DNA of 64,000 nucleotides from positions 3,857,908-3,921,907 of the forward strand of contig CM071570.1 in NCBI GenBank assembly GCA_036426205.1, in the 5' to 3' direction. Numbering within the stretch: the stretch's first letter is position 1; each line of letters begins with the position of its first letter. Below are positions 10,596 through 25,500 of the stretch, one piece after another. The notes under the pieces are model-generated. The model made no database searches. It was not told where the DNA came from and was given only the letters and a program-made list of their open reading frames with translations. The translations under genes and the position numbers were made by a program. The DNA comes from Ascaphus truei (taxonomy: Eukaryota; Chordata; Amphibia; Anura; Ascaphidae).

Positions 10596-13500
10596 GTAAG
10601 TAAGGATTTTTTCCCTATAATTACGTTGTTTTATTTGTACTATTGCAGTGGAATACTAATAGTGTATAACAGTGCCATGGATTTTCTTCCTAAATTATAC
10701 ACAGTGTATAAAGTACTTCCTGTATATTTGCAGCAGTATTGCCATGGCGGTTATATATTTTGCTTGGGTAACCGATGTATAAAGAAATGAAATAAGCACG
10801 CCTTTTTTTGCTGTCAAACTCCTCTATTATTGCATTTGCACTTTAACAATTTCATTTTATTATTAAGAAAGATTATATTCAATTCAAACAGAAAGCTCTC
10901 TCTCTTACCGTTTTAGTGCCAACGTGCTATATAACAGACAGTACAGAAAACGTTTTAACCTCTTCAATTTCAACCATGACAAGTATATATTTTTTTGTTG
11001 TATATTGTCTGCCAAATGTATATATAAACTACAATTTAGGAATTGAGAGTACTTATACTCTACCTTTTTTTGTTTTAATGAATGTTAAATACATTCCCCA
11101 ATCCCATTGCCTTTTCTCGTTGGTTCCTTGATGCACATGAAGCACCTGAAACGTTATCATGTGGGTGGAAAAAACAGGACATACTACAACCCATCCTTTA
11201 CTGAAAAGTAGCATGTAGAAAGTACTAGCACATTTATACTTTTCTTAAGGCATCGGTCACAATCACCCACAAGTATTGTTATCATAACTGTGCCCAGGAC
11301 ATACCTGAAAACTAGAGCTAGCTCTCAATGTATTACTTCCTGTTAAAACATATTTTTAGTAAAAATAAATATGGTTTAACCAATTAAACTCCAATGTTAA
11401 TCAACGAAGGACCCTCTAATTCCATGGTCATTTTTTGCTGCGATTGCTGCTTAAATAGTTATTGTCAGACATTTATGGTCTTCCATAAAAGGGTTGTTGA
11501 CATTTGATGAAGCTTTTTGCATATTATTGAATATACTGTACCTTTTAATGTCATCTAGTGGGACCACAAACCGGTACAAACAGGAACTTGACAAAAAATC
11601 GAGACATGCAGTTTGTTTTGATTAATATGATTTTCTTTACTATACATTTACAGGGTATCATTAGGACATTACTGTCATCTCTTGGCCTTCCTTTTTTCAA
11701 TTGAGGAAATTAATAGAGACTCTAGTATTTTACCAAACATTACTCTGGGCTACCAGATTTATGGCTCCTGCGCCACTGAGCATACAAGTACATCTGTGCT
11801 GAATATATTATCTGGGACGAAAAACACAATTCCCAATTATAATTGTTGGAATGGTGGGAAGCTGGTGGGCTTCATAGGGGACTTGTCTACCTCCTCAACA
11901 CTCTCGATAGCTCAGCTTCTAGGAATTTACAGATATCCACAGGTACTGTATGCAGGAGCGTTAATTCTACATAAATATAATCATGTTCTTAGATTGTATG
12001 CTCCTTGGTCAGGGACTCCTTTACTTGATGTTTCATTTTGCATTTGAAGAGTTTATTCCCATAATGTATTACATCCCATGTTATTTTGTTGTCTAGTACT
12101 GCTGTGAAGCATTATAGTATGTGTGTGTGATGGTGCTATACAAACAAAGATACAGTATATATATACAGTATATACAAAGATATACATAACTGTGCAAATG
12201 ACACCACATGTGTATTAAATAAAAAGTTCTTATTTATTTGAATAAAGAAAATGGATACATTTGGTGTAGACATTTTGCCCCCCAAATTGTATCACTTTTA
12301 CCCTGATACATATGCACCTTTGTAACATTTTCTCCTTTCTTATATCCAATCGATTAAGCAAATCCCATCTTTTATTCACTTATTGCTCACCTACACCAGC
12401 TCCTCCCACTGCTAGCTGAAGATTTAGCAACCTTTAAAACAAACAAAAAAAAAAAACAATGCATTGGCCAATAAATGATATTTTGTCAGACCCCATTCAT
12501 AACAACAGGCCCTTCCTGTGCTCACAAAGCTTATTTTCTCTAGTGACTGAGATATAAATCTCCCACCTTCTCATTATCCACAACAACCTGCTCACTTAAT
12601 CCCATTCCTTAACATCTCCTCTGAGATAATCTCTGCCTTAACCTACATCGTCAACCAATCTTTCAGCACTTGTATATTCCCTCATCCTTCAATCATTCTT
12701 ATTGTATGTAAACTCCCATGCTGGATTTCTTGATCTAGTCTCTTCCTCCAGCTATAGACCCAAACTACTGTAATATAACTGCATGCTAGAATGTTTCAGG
12801 GAACCAGATAAAACAGTGAATATGGCACTTTTAACTTGAAGTGAAATAACTAAGGGCTTAAATGGTATTTCCAAGTGGTTAAGTGTAATTCAAAAGGTGC
12901 TTTCATGCTCAAAAGAATGTGATTACAAAACTGATTTAAAAAAATGCCGCTTCAACCCTATAGAAGAAGGACACGTGTCTTCCTCTGTGGAACGCTTGAA
13001 AGTGGAATTTAGGGAGCGCCGTTTATCTCAGATATGAACATGAAACATAAAAAGTACAAATAGTGCAGATTGTATAGAAGGGGATATAGTAATATCTTTG
13101 AATATCTGGTAGGTGTACACTCACATTCTGTTAAAAGAAATAAAGCAGTTTCCAAACTCTGTTGGGTGCCTGTGTGCAATTGCTGTCACTGTCTATGGCA
13201 GTGATCTTGGGCTTAAAGATGATCTTGTTAGGTGATCAGTATTTCTCAAAAAAAGATGATACACATACTGTACCATGGTGCGATCTATATCATTTAAATG
13301 TATGACATATAAAAATTGAAGGTAGAATGTAGAATTAGAGATATAATCAGTGTCTCTGATTATGGCTGATTATGTCTACCTGGTTCTGCTCCTCGCCAGC
13401 GCCAGAATTGCCTTTCTCTGCTCCAGAGTGTGGCTGTCCAGAGTCTCTCCGTTCCATCTATCTGCGGTCCAATATCCGGAAGTGACGCGACTGGGAAATC

Positions 13501-16500
13501 GGAAGCTTCGCTACATGGAGGGATGCCGGAACAACAAGCGAGTACCTCGAGGAGCAGCGCCAAGCAGCCGTAATCAGAAACACTGATTACATCTTTAGTT
13601 CTACATGAATGCGTCTCACGCTTGTATGTATTTGTGATATCTTCCATTTGTATATGTTATACATTTTAAATGATGTAGATCGCACTATGGTATGTGTATC
13701 ATCTTTTTTTGAGAAATACAGAACACCTAACAAGATTATCTTTAAGCCCAAGATCATCGCCATAGACGGTGACAGCAATTGCACACAGGCACCCAACAGA
13801 GTTTGGTAACTGCTTTATTTCCTTTAACAGAATGTGAGTGTACACCTACCAGATATTCAAAGATATTACTATACCCCCTTCTATACAATCTGCACTATTT
13901 GTACTTTTTATGTTTCAAGTTCATATCTGAGATAAACGGCGCTCCCGAAATTCCACTGTCATGCTAGAATGTATGTCTGCTAACTCACTCCTCATCACAC
14001 TGCAGACTTGGTTCTATCTTGACTTCTCCACTGAGATGACAACCATAACAAATGTAGCCAGTGACAATTTAACAGCAAAATCCCAGTGGGGCTTCTGCTT
14101 ACTCATCCTACTAGACATCTCCGCATTTGACACTGTTGAGCAACATAATGGGACATTTAGTTGCAGCCATATCACTGTAACTAAATGACCACTAGCGTTC
14201 AGCCGCAGATTGACTCTCCACCGCAGCCAATATACCGCTGGAACCTATCGCCGGCCTCTTCTAGGAGAAGGTAATTTTTAGCCGTTAAGATATACAGTGG
14301 TGTGAAAAAGAAAGTACACCCTCTTTGAATTCTATGGTTTTACATATCAAGACATAATAACAATCATCTGTTCCTCAGCAGGTCTTAAAATTAGGTAAAT
14401 ACAACCTCAGATGAACAACAACACATGACATATTACACCGTGTCATGATTTATTTAACAAAAATAAAGCCAAAATGGAAAAGCCATGTGTGAAAAACTAA
14501 GTATACCTTAGGATTCAATAGCTTGTAGAACCACCATTAGCAGCAATAACTTGAAGTAATCGTTTTCTATATGACTTTATCAGTCTCTCACATCGTTGTG
14601 GAGGAATTTTGGCCCACTCTTCTTTACAACGTTGCTTCAGTTCATTGAGGTTTGTGGGCATTTGTTTATGCACAGCTCTCTTAAGGTCCAGTCACAGCAT
14701 TCCAGTCAGGTTGAGGTCTGGACTTTGACTGGGCCATTGCAAGACCTTGATTCTTTTCTTTTTCAGCCATTCTGTTGTAGATCTGCTGGTGTGCTTGAGA
14801 TCATTGTCCTGTTGCATGATCCAATTTCGGCCAAGCTTAATCTGTCGGACAGATGGCCTTACATTTGACTCTAGAATACTTTGGTATACAGAGGAGTTCA
14901 TGGTCGACTCATTGACTGCAAGGTTCCAAGGTCCTGTGGTTGCAAAACAAGCCCAAATCATCACCCCTCCACCACCATGCTTGACAGTTGGTATGAGGTG
15001 TTGGTGCTGATATGCTGTGTTTGGTTTTCACCAAACGTGGCCCTGTGCATTATGGTCAAACATCTCCACTTTGGTATCTACTTTCCAAAGGACATGTTCC
15101 AGAATTCTTGTGGTTTGTTCAGATGCAACTTTGCAAACCTAAGCCGTGCTGCCATGTTCTTTTTAGAAAGAAGAGGCTTTCTCCTGGCAACCCTTCCAAA
15201 CAAACCATACTTGTTCAGTCTTTTTCTAATTGTACTGTCATGAATTTTAACATTTAACATGCTAACTGAGGCTTGTAGAGTCTGAGATGTAACTCTTGGG
15301 TTTTTTGCAATTTCTCTGAGCATTGCACGGTCTAAACTGGGGGTGAATTTGCTGGGACGTCCACTCCTGGGAAGATTGGTAATTGTCTTGAATGTTTTCC
15401 ACTTTTGAATAATCTTTCTCACTGTAGAATGTTAGACTTTAAATTGTTTGGAAATGACCTTATAACACTTCCCAGATTGATGGGCAGCAATAGTTGCTTC
15501 TCTAAGATCATTGCTCATGTCTTTCCTCCTTGGCATTGTGTTAACACACACCTGAATGCTCCAGACCAGCAAACTGCTAAAACTTCAGCTTTTTTTTGGT
15601 CACACTTGCTGATGATCAATTAATCAAGGGCATTTGATTAGCAGCACCTGTCTGCTACTTAGCATCTTAATTCCTATGGAAGCAGTAAGGGTGTACTTAG
15701 TTTTTCACACATAGCTTCTCCATACTGGCTTCATTTTTGTTAAATAAATCATGACACAGTGTAATATGTCATGTGATGTTGTTCATCTGAGGTTGTATTT
15801 ACCTAATTTTAACACCTGCTAAGGAACAGATGACTGTTATTATATCCTGATATGTAAAACCATAGAATTCAAAGAGGGCGTACTTTCTTTTTCACACAAC
15901 TGTAGGGTTAGTTTTCAGGGGGTTTAGTCGCTAGGGTATGGGGTTCATTTTAGAGGTTTTTGTGGTTAAGGTAAGGTGTTTGGGTAGGCAGTTTTAGGGT
16001 GAGGGATTAGGGTAGGGGTTTTAGGGTATGATATTTTGGTAGGGGGTTTTTATGGTAAGGGTTAAGCTTAGGCACTAGACAGCAGTGAAACGACAATGAC
16101 CATGTTTCAAAGCCCTGTTTAGCAAACCCTTCGCCTCGAGAGCCTCCTATCATCTTGTCTCTGTAACACAGCTCTATATTGGTTCATCTGTTATCATTTT
16201 AATTGTTCCATCAATCTTTAACTTTGCTGGTTCCCCCTCCGCTCAATTTCCACTTTGTTGGCCCCCCCACTGGGGACTGTAACCGGACTTACAGATGTAC
16301 TGTATTAAGACTGTTTCCTGAGCCACGACTGTTAAAGCGGAAAGCCACAGTTCTGGTGATAGTGTCTGTCCCAGTCATGCTGCTGGTGGTCCGTGCCTCC
16401 GGATCAGACCCCGAACAGCATTTATGCTCCATTTCTGGGGCAGCTGCCATCGCGTGACCTGTGGCACTGCTTAATAAATATGGCCCGCCGTGAATATGGC

Positions 16501-19500
16501 AGAGCTGATGCCTCTTTCACATGGAAACTCCATTCAGGTAATTGTGTGAGCAGCTGTAAGCAGAAGGATTGCCTTGTATAAATATTTACTAGCATCACAG
16601 GTAACAGGGATTCTAATTTGTGCTTTCCCCAGTCAGTTGCTGCTAAATCCCAGTTTATTTTTTACAATTATTGTATCTTTAGCTGGAAACATTAGAGAAA
16701 CCATGCAGCCTGTGCAGCAGGCTTGTGCTTGATAAGCCAGGTGAAGACTTGTCAATTATTTCCTGCTGAAATTAACCAGTTCCCTGTTGGACTCATCAAC
16801 TTAAGACAGGCTTTATTATTGAAGCCTTTTTGAAAGGGAAAAGGCCCTGTCACATATGTACGATGTAGCCTTTTGTTCTTAATGATGGGTGCTGTTTTTA
16901 ATGAGCTTCGGGTCGTTTAGGTTTTGGCACCAATGTTTGCCTTTTTAAATGTGCTTGTATATGTTATTTGCACCTGAGGAAAGGTCCATGCAGGACCTGA
17001 AACGTTGTTAATTTTTGCTGCCCTCAGCAATAAATCGTCACGAATTTATTCACTATGATGTTGTAAGTACTGTAGTTCACCTCATCCTAAGGACACGACG
17101 GTCATTCATGTAATACTGAAAAATATGCTGACTGCTTTTAAAGAAATGAAAATAGTAAGATTTATGTACAATCAATTACATTGTAATGTTCTACTTGTTT
17201 TTTTTTTTTAACCTGCAGATCAGTTACGGGTCAGTAGATCTTATATTTAATGACAGGAGCCAGTTTCCATCTTTTTACAGAACTGTTCCCAATGAAATCT
17301 CCGAGATGAACGGAATTGTGCAGATGTTGGAGCACTTTGGTTGGAAATGGGTTGGGATCTTAGTTTCCGATGATGAAGTTGGACATCGAGCGAGTGAAGT
17401 GTTAAAGAAATTAATGATCAAAATTGGTGGCTGTGCGGCGTTTTTGGACTTTATTCCTCATCAAAATTCACTGTTTAAAAACTGGAGAGAAAACATGCTT
17501 TTGAAAATTGACAAGACCACTGCTTATGTCATAGTTATTTTTCTCAACTCATTGTATATTGAGAGCGTTGTAGATTTATTTTCCACACGCAGGTTTCCAA
17601 AGAAAGTTTGGATAGTGTCATCATTTTTTATGGGAATTACAGAGTTTCGTTTTCAAGAAATAAAGTACACATTTAATGGCACGTTGACACTTGCATTACA
17701 TGAAGGAGAGATTCCCGGCTTTAAGGACTTTCTCTATAAAGTGAATCCCAATAGGTATCCAGATGATGATTTCCTTGCGATAATTTGGCAACATCTATTT
17801 CACTGCTCAATTACTAATGGTAATAAGCATAACAGCTCCGCTTTGGGGGGAATTAAAAGAAATCCGGCATGTACGGGGAATGAATCTTTGGAAAACATTG
17901 ATTTGTCTTTTTATGATGTTTTGGACTTCAGAATCTCTTACAGAGTTTACACTGCAGTGTATGCTCTGGCTCATGCTGTACATGACATGTACATTTCTCA
18001 AAATGCATATAGTCTGTCTGGACAAATAAGTATATTGATGAAGAAGAGGTTCCAACCATGGCAGGTTAGTTAATGCCTCATCTATAAGAGAATTATGTAT
18101 CTTACAAAATAAGGATTACATTGGAATGTTATTTTGGAATGGTCATGAAAATTGAACATGCTGGAACATACAGATAAAGTGATATTTAAGTTCCTTTTGC
18201 ACGTGAGGGAACTGCTGATGAATGGAACCCGACCGCTGCCTGATCGCAATCCCCCGCGTCCAAAAAGCCCAGTAATTCTGGCTGCCCTGAAGGGATTATC
18301 GCAGCGGGAGTCTCTGCTTCTGAATGGGTCTCCAGGTGTGTTAATTCTACTTGGACGACACAAATCTGTCAGAGCTGCTTAGAGAGATCAGAGAGAACAG
18401 AGAGAAGCTGTTCCTCTCTCTGTGTCTCCCCACACAGCTCTTTCAGTGGATCGTACTATTTTGTGTTATATTTAGTACATAGGATTTAAGCAGGGGGTCT
18501 CCAGAGCAGAACCGCATTAATTCCGGGTTCTGGGACTCCCCTGATACCCGAGGTACAGGCCACGGTATGGGGTGCTGATATCTTCTGCAAGTTTAAATCT
18601 GCCGTGTCATGGCCCATGTGACTGGGACATTTAAAAAGCTCCAGATACCGACACCCCATACTAAGGCTTGTACCTCAGGAATCAGGGGGTCCCCAGACCT
18701 GGCACTTAAGTGGTTCAGCTCTGGAGACCTCCTGCTTCAATCCTATGGACTACAAATCAATTAAAAGCAGAGCTTCATTACCTTAGTGGCTAACCGCTAC
18801 TGTAATGAAGGGGTTATTTCCTCCCACCACAACCCCGGGTGGCCTAACCACTCACCCCCCTCCCCTCTCATCTAATAATCAATATCTCTATTAACCAAAT
18901 GTCGCTAATAGGTATTTTGGGCATTAAACAAAATAAAATACACATACAGAAATTACCAATAAAAGGTAATGTATTTGAAACATTAAACCAGTGATGCTCA
19001 CTGTGGATTACTAGAAACTCTCAATGGAAAGTCTAGATAGCCACATTGTCAATCAATATTAACCTTTAATTTAAAAATACATAAACAATTAAAATACATT
19101 AATAACCCTCTCTTCTTTACCATAATGGCTGTCCGCTAGCGTAATGAAGGGTTAACCCTCCTACTACAGCCCCTCCCAGCACCCCAGGGAGGCCTAACCA
19201 CCCTCCCCCATTGGGCAACTACCCCCATTCATCCCTCACCTCAATGCTCAATGTCTGCTTTTCCAAAAAATGCCCAAGCAAAACAATTTAATTACCTTAG
19301 TTGCCTAAAGATTCCTGCATTATCAGGCATCCAAGAAGCATCTACTTATTGTGTCAGGGTTTAATTAAGAAGCTGCCACATTGCCTATGTAATGGAACAA
19401 GGGCTTAAAAATAACATTCAGTACCCATTGCAACATAAAAATGAAATTAATAAACAACTAAATAAATACATACATAAATGTACATAAATTGTTACCTCAA

Positions 19501-22500
19501 TGGATGAGTTAGTCTACTGTCAAAAGTAATATGAATATGCAATAGGTATCTATTTTACTGCAATATTGAAATATGTTGTTCTGTGAGGTATACAGACTTC
19601 TGATGAGTATGTTACCAATCTGGAAGACTCAATACCCCACTACATGATAAATTCAATGCTTACTGTATGTGCATTTACGCAAAGAAAGTAAAAATAAAGA
19701 AGAATGCAGATGTACAGATGCAGCCACGAGTATTAGAACACACTTCTCTGGGACATTCTGGGAGATTCTGGGGCAGTCTCACAGTAAATTCCTTAACATT
19801 TCTGTGAGATTCTTAATGGTCCATCGGATTAACACAGCGGGGGGTCCCTGCAGTCCCATTCAAACTGAATCAAACTGACTGGGACTGCAGGGACCCCCCA
19901 CTGTGTTAATCCGATGGGCCATAAAGAATCTCACAGAAATGTTGAGGCATTTACTGTGAGACTGCCCCAGAATTTCCCAGGCAAGAGTTCTAATACTCGT
20001 GGCTGCATCTGTAGCAGACGCTATTACTCCCGTAAACACGATGAGAGACAGAGACACTAGCGCGTGATAAGTGCAAGTTTTAACACAAGTGGCAATGAAA
20101 ACACTGGTGATACGTTCATTATCTCCTTAACGCACATGCTACTAATTGTGTTATTCTGCGTTTACAGGGGCAATAACATCTGCTATAGCTCCAGGTCTTA
20201 AATGCAATCAGTGAAAAAAATACAATGTGTAAATGTGACTTGTTTTATACCACATAAAGAACAAAACTCTGCAAAACTGATTTGTATTTCATTTCAGCTG
20301 AATACATTTGTAAGTCGTGTACATTTTACTCCTTCTTCAGGAGTCGAGATGTTCTTTGATAGCAAAGGAGATCCACCAGCTCGTTTTGATATTATGAAAT
20401 GGTTTTTTTTCCCCAACGAAAGATTTGTCAAGTTCAAGGTGGGAAGTTTTGACCCATCAGCTCCTGTGGGGGAACAACTGCAATTAAGTAAATCCATTAA
20501 CTTATGGAGTCCATATTATACAGAGGTATCTTTCATTATAACAAAGTATGCCGATACTCTCACTTTCTAATTTTATTTCTATTTATTCGAAAGCTGTAAC
20601 TTTAGAATTAAATATGAAGGAAAACAAAATAGCATTATAGAACTGAAGAAAGCCAGTCCATACAGTGACAGACTTAGACCTGTGAAGTATTTCCAAAAAG
20701 GCGGTTTTCCTATATTATTCCTCTATAATGTTGTAGTTGCCATTTAATCCCCAGGACTAAGGAAATATATTATTTTCAGATATCTGATATCAGCTTCATA
20801 AAGTCTATTTGGAGATTTGGCACAAATGCTGCGACTTATACTAATGTAGAAAATATTTATGAAGTGTTCTGAAAATATATCTACAAATGGACCGGGGAAA
20901 TCACCGAGGCATAGATTCAGGAAGATTTCTTCAATCCGGGCAAAGAGGGCGAAGTTCGCTAAACCGGGAACAGCCGTTATTTTCCCTGAGTAAATGCCGT
21001 ATTCACCTAAGTGATTATAGCTAAAATAGCAGCTGTAAGCGAGAGAGAAAGATAGCGACAGACAGATCTACAGGCGGTCCTTGGTTATCCGACACAATGC
21101 GTTACTCAAAATGGCGTTGGATAGCGAAACGTTGAAAAGCGAAACACCTTTTCCCATAGGAACACTGTTTAAATTAAAGGTTCCGTTCCTGAAGGCATTT
21201 TTAATGCTAAAATACACAAATATTTTACGCAGACAATAAGATATGCAGCATACACATACATTATATAGTGCATATACTGTATATATATATAATATTACAT
21301 AATATATAATATAATATAAAAATATAATATAGTATAATATATATATTATATACACATAAACAACTTTGCAAAGCGTCGTAAGAGCGTTGGATAAGCCGTT
21401 TTGGCGTTGTAAAAATGAACACAGTTATGCATTGCACAGTGTTGGATAAGCCATTCGTTGTAAAACGAGGACTGCCTGTATTTAGAAGAGCCAGTTACGG
21501 ATTGGGCCGATTGACTTATAATCTTCCAAATAGGTTAACCTATGCTCAATGTGGGGAAATATGTGAATGTATATGTGAACACATTGACAGTATGTGAACA
21601 CACGTGAGACACCTGGAAATGATGCTGCATTTCAATATGTAATATATATATAATTATTTTAATTTGTATATTTTTCTCTTTCTCTGCTCTCTAGCAAAAT
21701 AGCTTTATTCAGTGTTGGGATGGTAGCAACGCGAGCGTTAGGCATGACTTCATATTTCACTGTCATTAACTTCAACAGAACTTAGTGAATTTGTGATGAA
21801 CCTTTAGGCTCATGTGCATATATATATATTAGAGTAACGGCCATTATATATAACGCCATGTTTTTACAAGAGCATATCTGGGTTAACATCACATTAGTTA
21901 CTTTAGTGAATACTGCATTATGATCAGTGGGCGTTAACTTGGGTTACCAGCATGTGAAACCGGGCCTCAGATCTTGTGTTCAAGAATGTCAAGTGATACA
22001 AAACATTGCAATGAAAAGAACAAACAGTTACTGTATATGAAAGGAAGGAAATTGCTCAATAAGAAATACTGTAGATCCGATGCTCTTATTCTACCTTTTA
22101 TGGAAAAGTCTTAATCATAGGGAAATACATCCCAGAGATGAAGACGGGTGAATCAGCCCAAATCCGTTTCCCGGATTTTCGTAGATTTTAACCCCAAAAT
22201 CCGTTACGCGGTGTAACATACGTAAACAGATTTGGTCAGTTTCAAACCACGAGGATTCATAAAAACAACATCTTTGGATACAATCCGTGGACGGATTTGT
22301 AGAATCCAATCCACGGATGGCGGAACCCATGGACTATATTAGCAATAATAATAAAAAGAAAATCCTCAAAATGCGAATTGCCCTTTTATTAAATTGATAT
22401 GTGGAAATCCGTGGACCAAAGGAACCGAATGATCCACTCCGGATCAAAATCCACCAAATAAATTCACCCATCTTTACCCAAAAGGTTAGTGTGGTAATGA

Positions 22501-25500
22501 ATACAAGGCAAGGAAGCGGTGCAACTCCCACGCAGGTAAAAATCACAGACCAGGGTAAGGACACTCCAGTGAAGCTTTAATGACACCCCACAGCCCCCAA
22601 AACCCACTATTGACGCGTTTCGCACTTGTACCGTCCTTTGTCAAAGAGAACATAAACAATAGAAGGAAAATCGGATTAAAATACCCATCAAACCCTGCGT
22701 TGAACCAATGGCAACTCGGCACACACCCAGTAACTCCCACCTGTTGAATAATCAATCACTGAACTGGCTGACCAGGAGAGGGGAGTGTGTGTCAAGCATC
22801 ACAGGGCAGAGAGAGGTAATCTAAAATATAACCAGGTGGACAGAGATGAAGTAAAAAACAACATAACATTAGAAATAAACTTCAATAGTAAATAATTAAC
22901 TCTATTCTGCCTGGTAATATGAATGGATAAAAACAACAAAAGAAGAATACATAAAAACAAGAGTCAGGGGCTGTAATCCTGACAGATAAATTATTACTAA
23001 AGAATCATCTCCAATTATATAAAATTAATGAAAAATATGAAACAAATACATATAAAAAAATATATAAAGAAGACCACATAAATAAATGCCAAAAAACAAA
23101 CAAACAAACAAACAAACAAACAATCACTCCTGCAATCGACATATAAATATATTATTGTCCCCGCAATGAAAGAAGTACCGGTATTAATTTATTGCGTAAA
23201 TAATTTAAAAAAAACGAAAATACCATTCATGGCACATATTTAATGCCAATTCAATAGTCAATAATTCAGCAATGCTGAAGACAATAATAGCGGGAGTGAA
23301 TGAATGTAAAAGTATGACAAATATGAGTAACAGAAACCAATTGGCTCAAATAGCAATAAAAATAATACATGAATTAGAAATGATAATAATAATACATGAT
23401 AGAAAATAATAAATAAATAATGAATAATAAATATATAAAAAAGAAGAAAAAAGAAGAAAAAAAAGAGAAGAAAAAAGAAAAAAAGAAGAAAAAAGAGAAA
23501 GCGAAAATAAATAGAAAATGAATAATCAATCTCAAAAATCAATCAATATAGGAAATCAATGTAAAAAATGTTGAAGCTCCCAATCAATATTGATACCTGC
23601 TGGATGCAGAGTACCAAGAGCAAAAATCCATGACATTTCTTTCTTATTGAGAAGATTTAATCTGGCCCCACCCCTTGTTGGAGTTGGTACCTGTTCAATG
23701 CCCATGAACTGAAAATTGACCAGTCCCCCGTGGGGGCATTCCAAGAAGTGCCTGGAGACAGGATGTTTCAAATCCTTATTGCGGATAAGATTAACATGTT
23801 CCCCCATTCTGTGTCACGTGATGGGGCGCTTTAAACGTAGAGGGATACCGGCACCCCATAAAGGGGCCTGTATCTCGGGAAGCAGGGGGTCCCCGGACTT
23901 AAAACAAAAACGTTTCTGCTCCGGAGACCCTCTGCACATGTACAGTATAAATAAAACACACATATCAATAAACAGTCGTTCCTTACCTTAGCGGCTATGT
24001 GCTACGGTAACGAAGCAGCATCAATGTATTTGTAATAATATTGTACAGTGAGCAGGGGGTCTCTGAGCCACAAATCAAAGCTCAGTGGACCCCCTGATCC
24101 TGCACAATATTATTTAAATACAGAAATGCTGCTTCATTACCATAGCGTATAGTCGCTAAGGCAATGAAGGGTTAAGGCAGAATAGCATGTTTATTGGGGA
24201 CAAATGCCCCCAATAAACATTGCAATAAACAACATACACCCCCTGTGTATTTAAAATATAAAAAACAAGAATAAAGACATTAAATACATATAGCACTTAC
24301 CCATTACCGGTTGCCACGATGAAGGCCATCCTCATCTTCATCCTGCCCATGCCCCCTCTGCTGCTGCAAAACAGACACAAGAATGAAAACATCCTAAGTA
24401 ATGTCCCCTAACCCCTTAATCACCATAGCGGTTATTAATCGCTATAGTCATTAAGGGGTTAACCCACTCTCACCCACCACTCGGGACCCCTACATACCCT
24501 CCCACACTAACCCCCCATCCCCGTGAGGCCTAACCACCCTCACCCAGTACCCAGAAGGGAGGCCTACCCACATACCGTTTGGGAACACCCCCCCCACCCC
24601 CAACACCTACAGTACAATAATGTGCAAAATAACTATTACCCAGATAGGGATAATAGGTTATTTGGCCATTATTAAAAACATTAACTAGCATATTCAAATA
24701 AATTACGTACTACTGACCTTATCAATAAGAAGTCTCAATCGGCAGCAACATCTTTGTCTTGCCCACTAAAAACATAGCTAATACAAATGTCAATACATTG
24801 CTATTACATAGAGATATCAATTAAACCCTTAAATACAATTTCGGAAAGTAACTGACAAGGTAATGAAGGGGTTAAGCCACAGTGGGCCGATACCCACCCT
24901 TCACCCATGAATGTGTACATTGCCTTCATCATGCAAATATATATATACAAAAATAATAGAAAACACAGCAAAACAAGGTTTTAAAACACTATCATTAGTT
25001 ACCCTGTATGTATATATATCTCTAGACACACATACATACATACTGTGGCAATAAATGATATAGCACTGATAATTAAATAAACATGTAAAGCACAGAATTA
25101 AAACAAATTCACTACTTGAATTAAATACATTTCTTTACTTCACTTACCATTACTTGCCCCCACCGACTCCTGTTGAACACCTTACTCACGTACAAAATCA
25201 CCAGTCACAGGAACCCATATTTGGCGAGAACCTGGCGAGATTGCGCTTCTCGCTGCTCTCTGCATGAGGCCCCTAGTGTGGTAATGGTAAACTTTAGCAC
25301 CAGTTACATAAATCATTGATGCACCAATAGCTCAGTGCTAATTCTACTATTCGTTTCAAAATTACTGGAATATCATTGTTTCCTTTGTTTGTCCCCAGAA
25401 ACCTCTCTCGGTGTGCAGTGAGAGCTGTGTTACTGGATATAGAAAGGCTAAAAGGGAGGCACAGGCTGTCTGCTGCTATGATTGTGTCCGCTGTTCAGAG

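Larger units (their letters stand above)
22540..23807 (-). mobile_element. Penelope-like element remnant
   Basis: Minus-strand endonuclease C-terminus at 23556-23807. About 0.9 kb further downstream on the same strand lies a TTTGACAAAGG...GAAACGCG motif (about 22616-22645). Between them is A-rich, partly simple sequence. Confidence 0.55.

Noticed and set aside
16974..17004. Functional hammerhead ribozyme
   Set aside because: Core words are present but an extra A before stem II and no convincing stem I; reported only as hammerhead-like.
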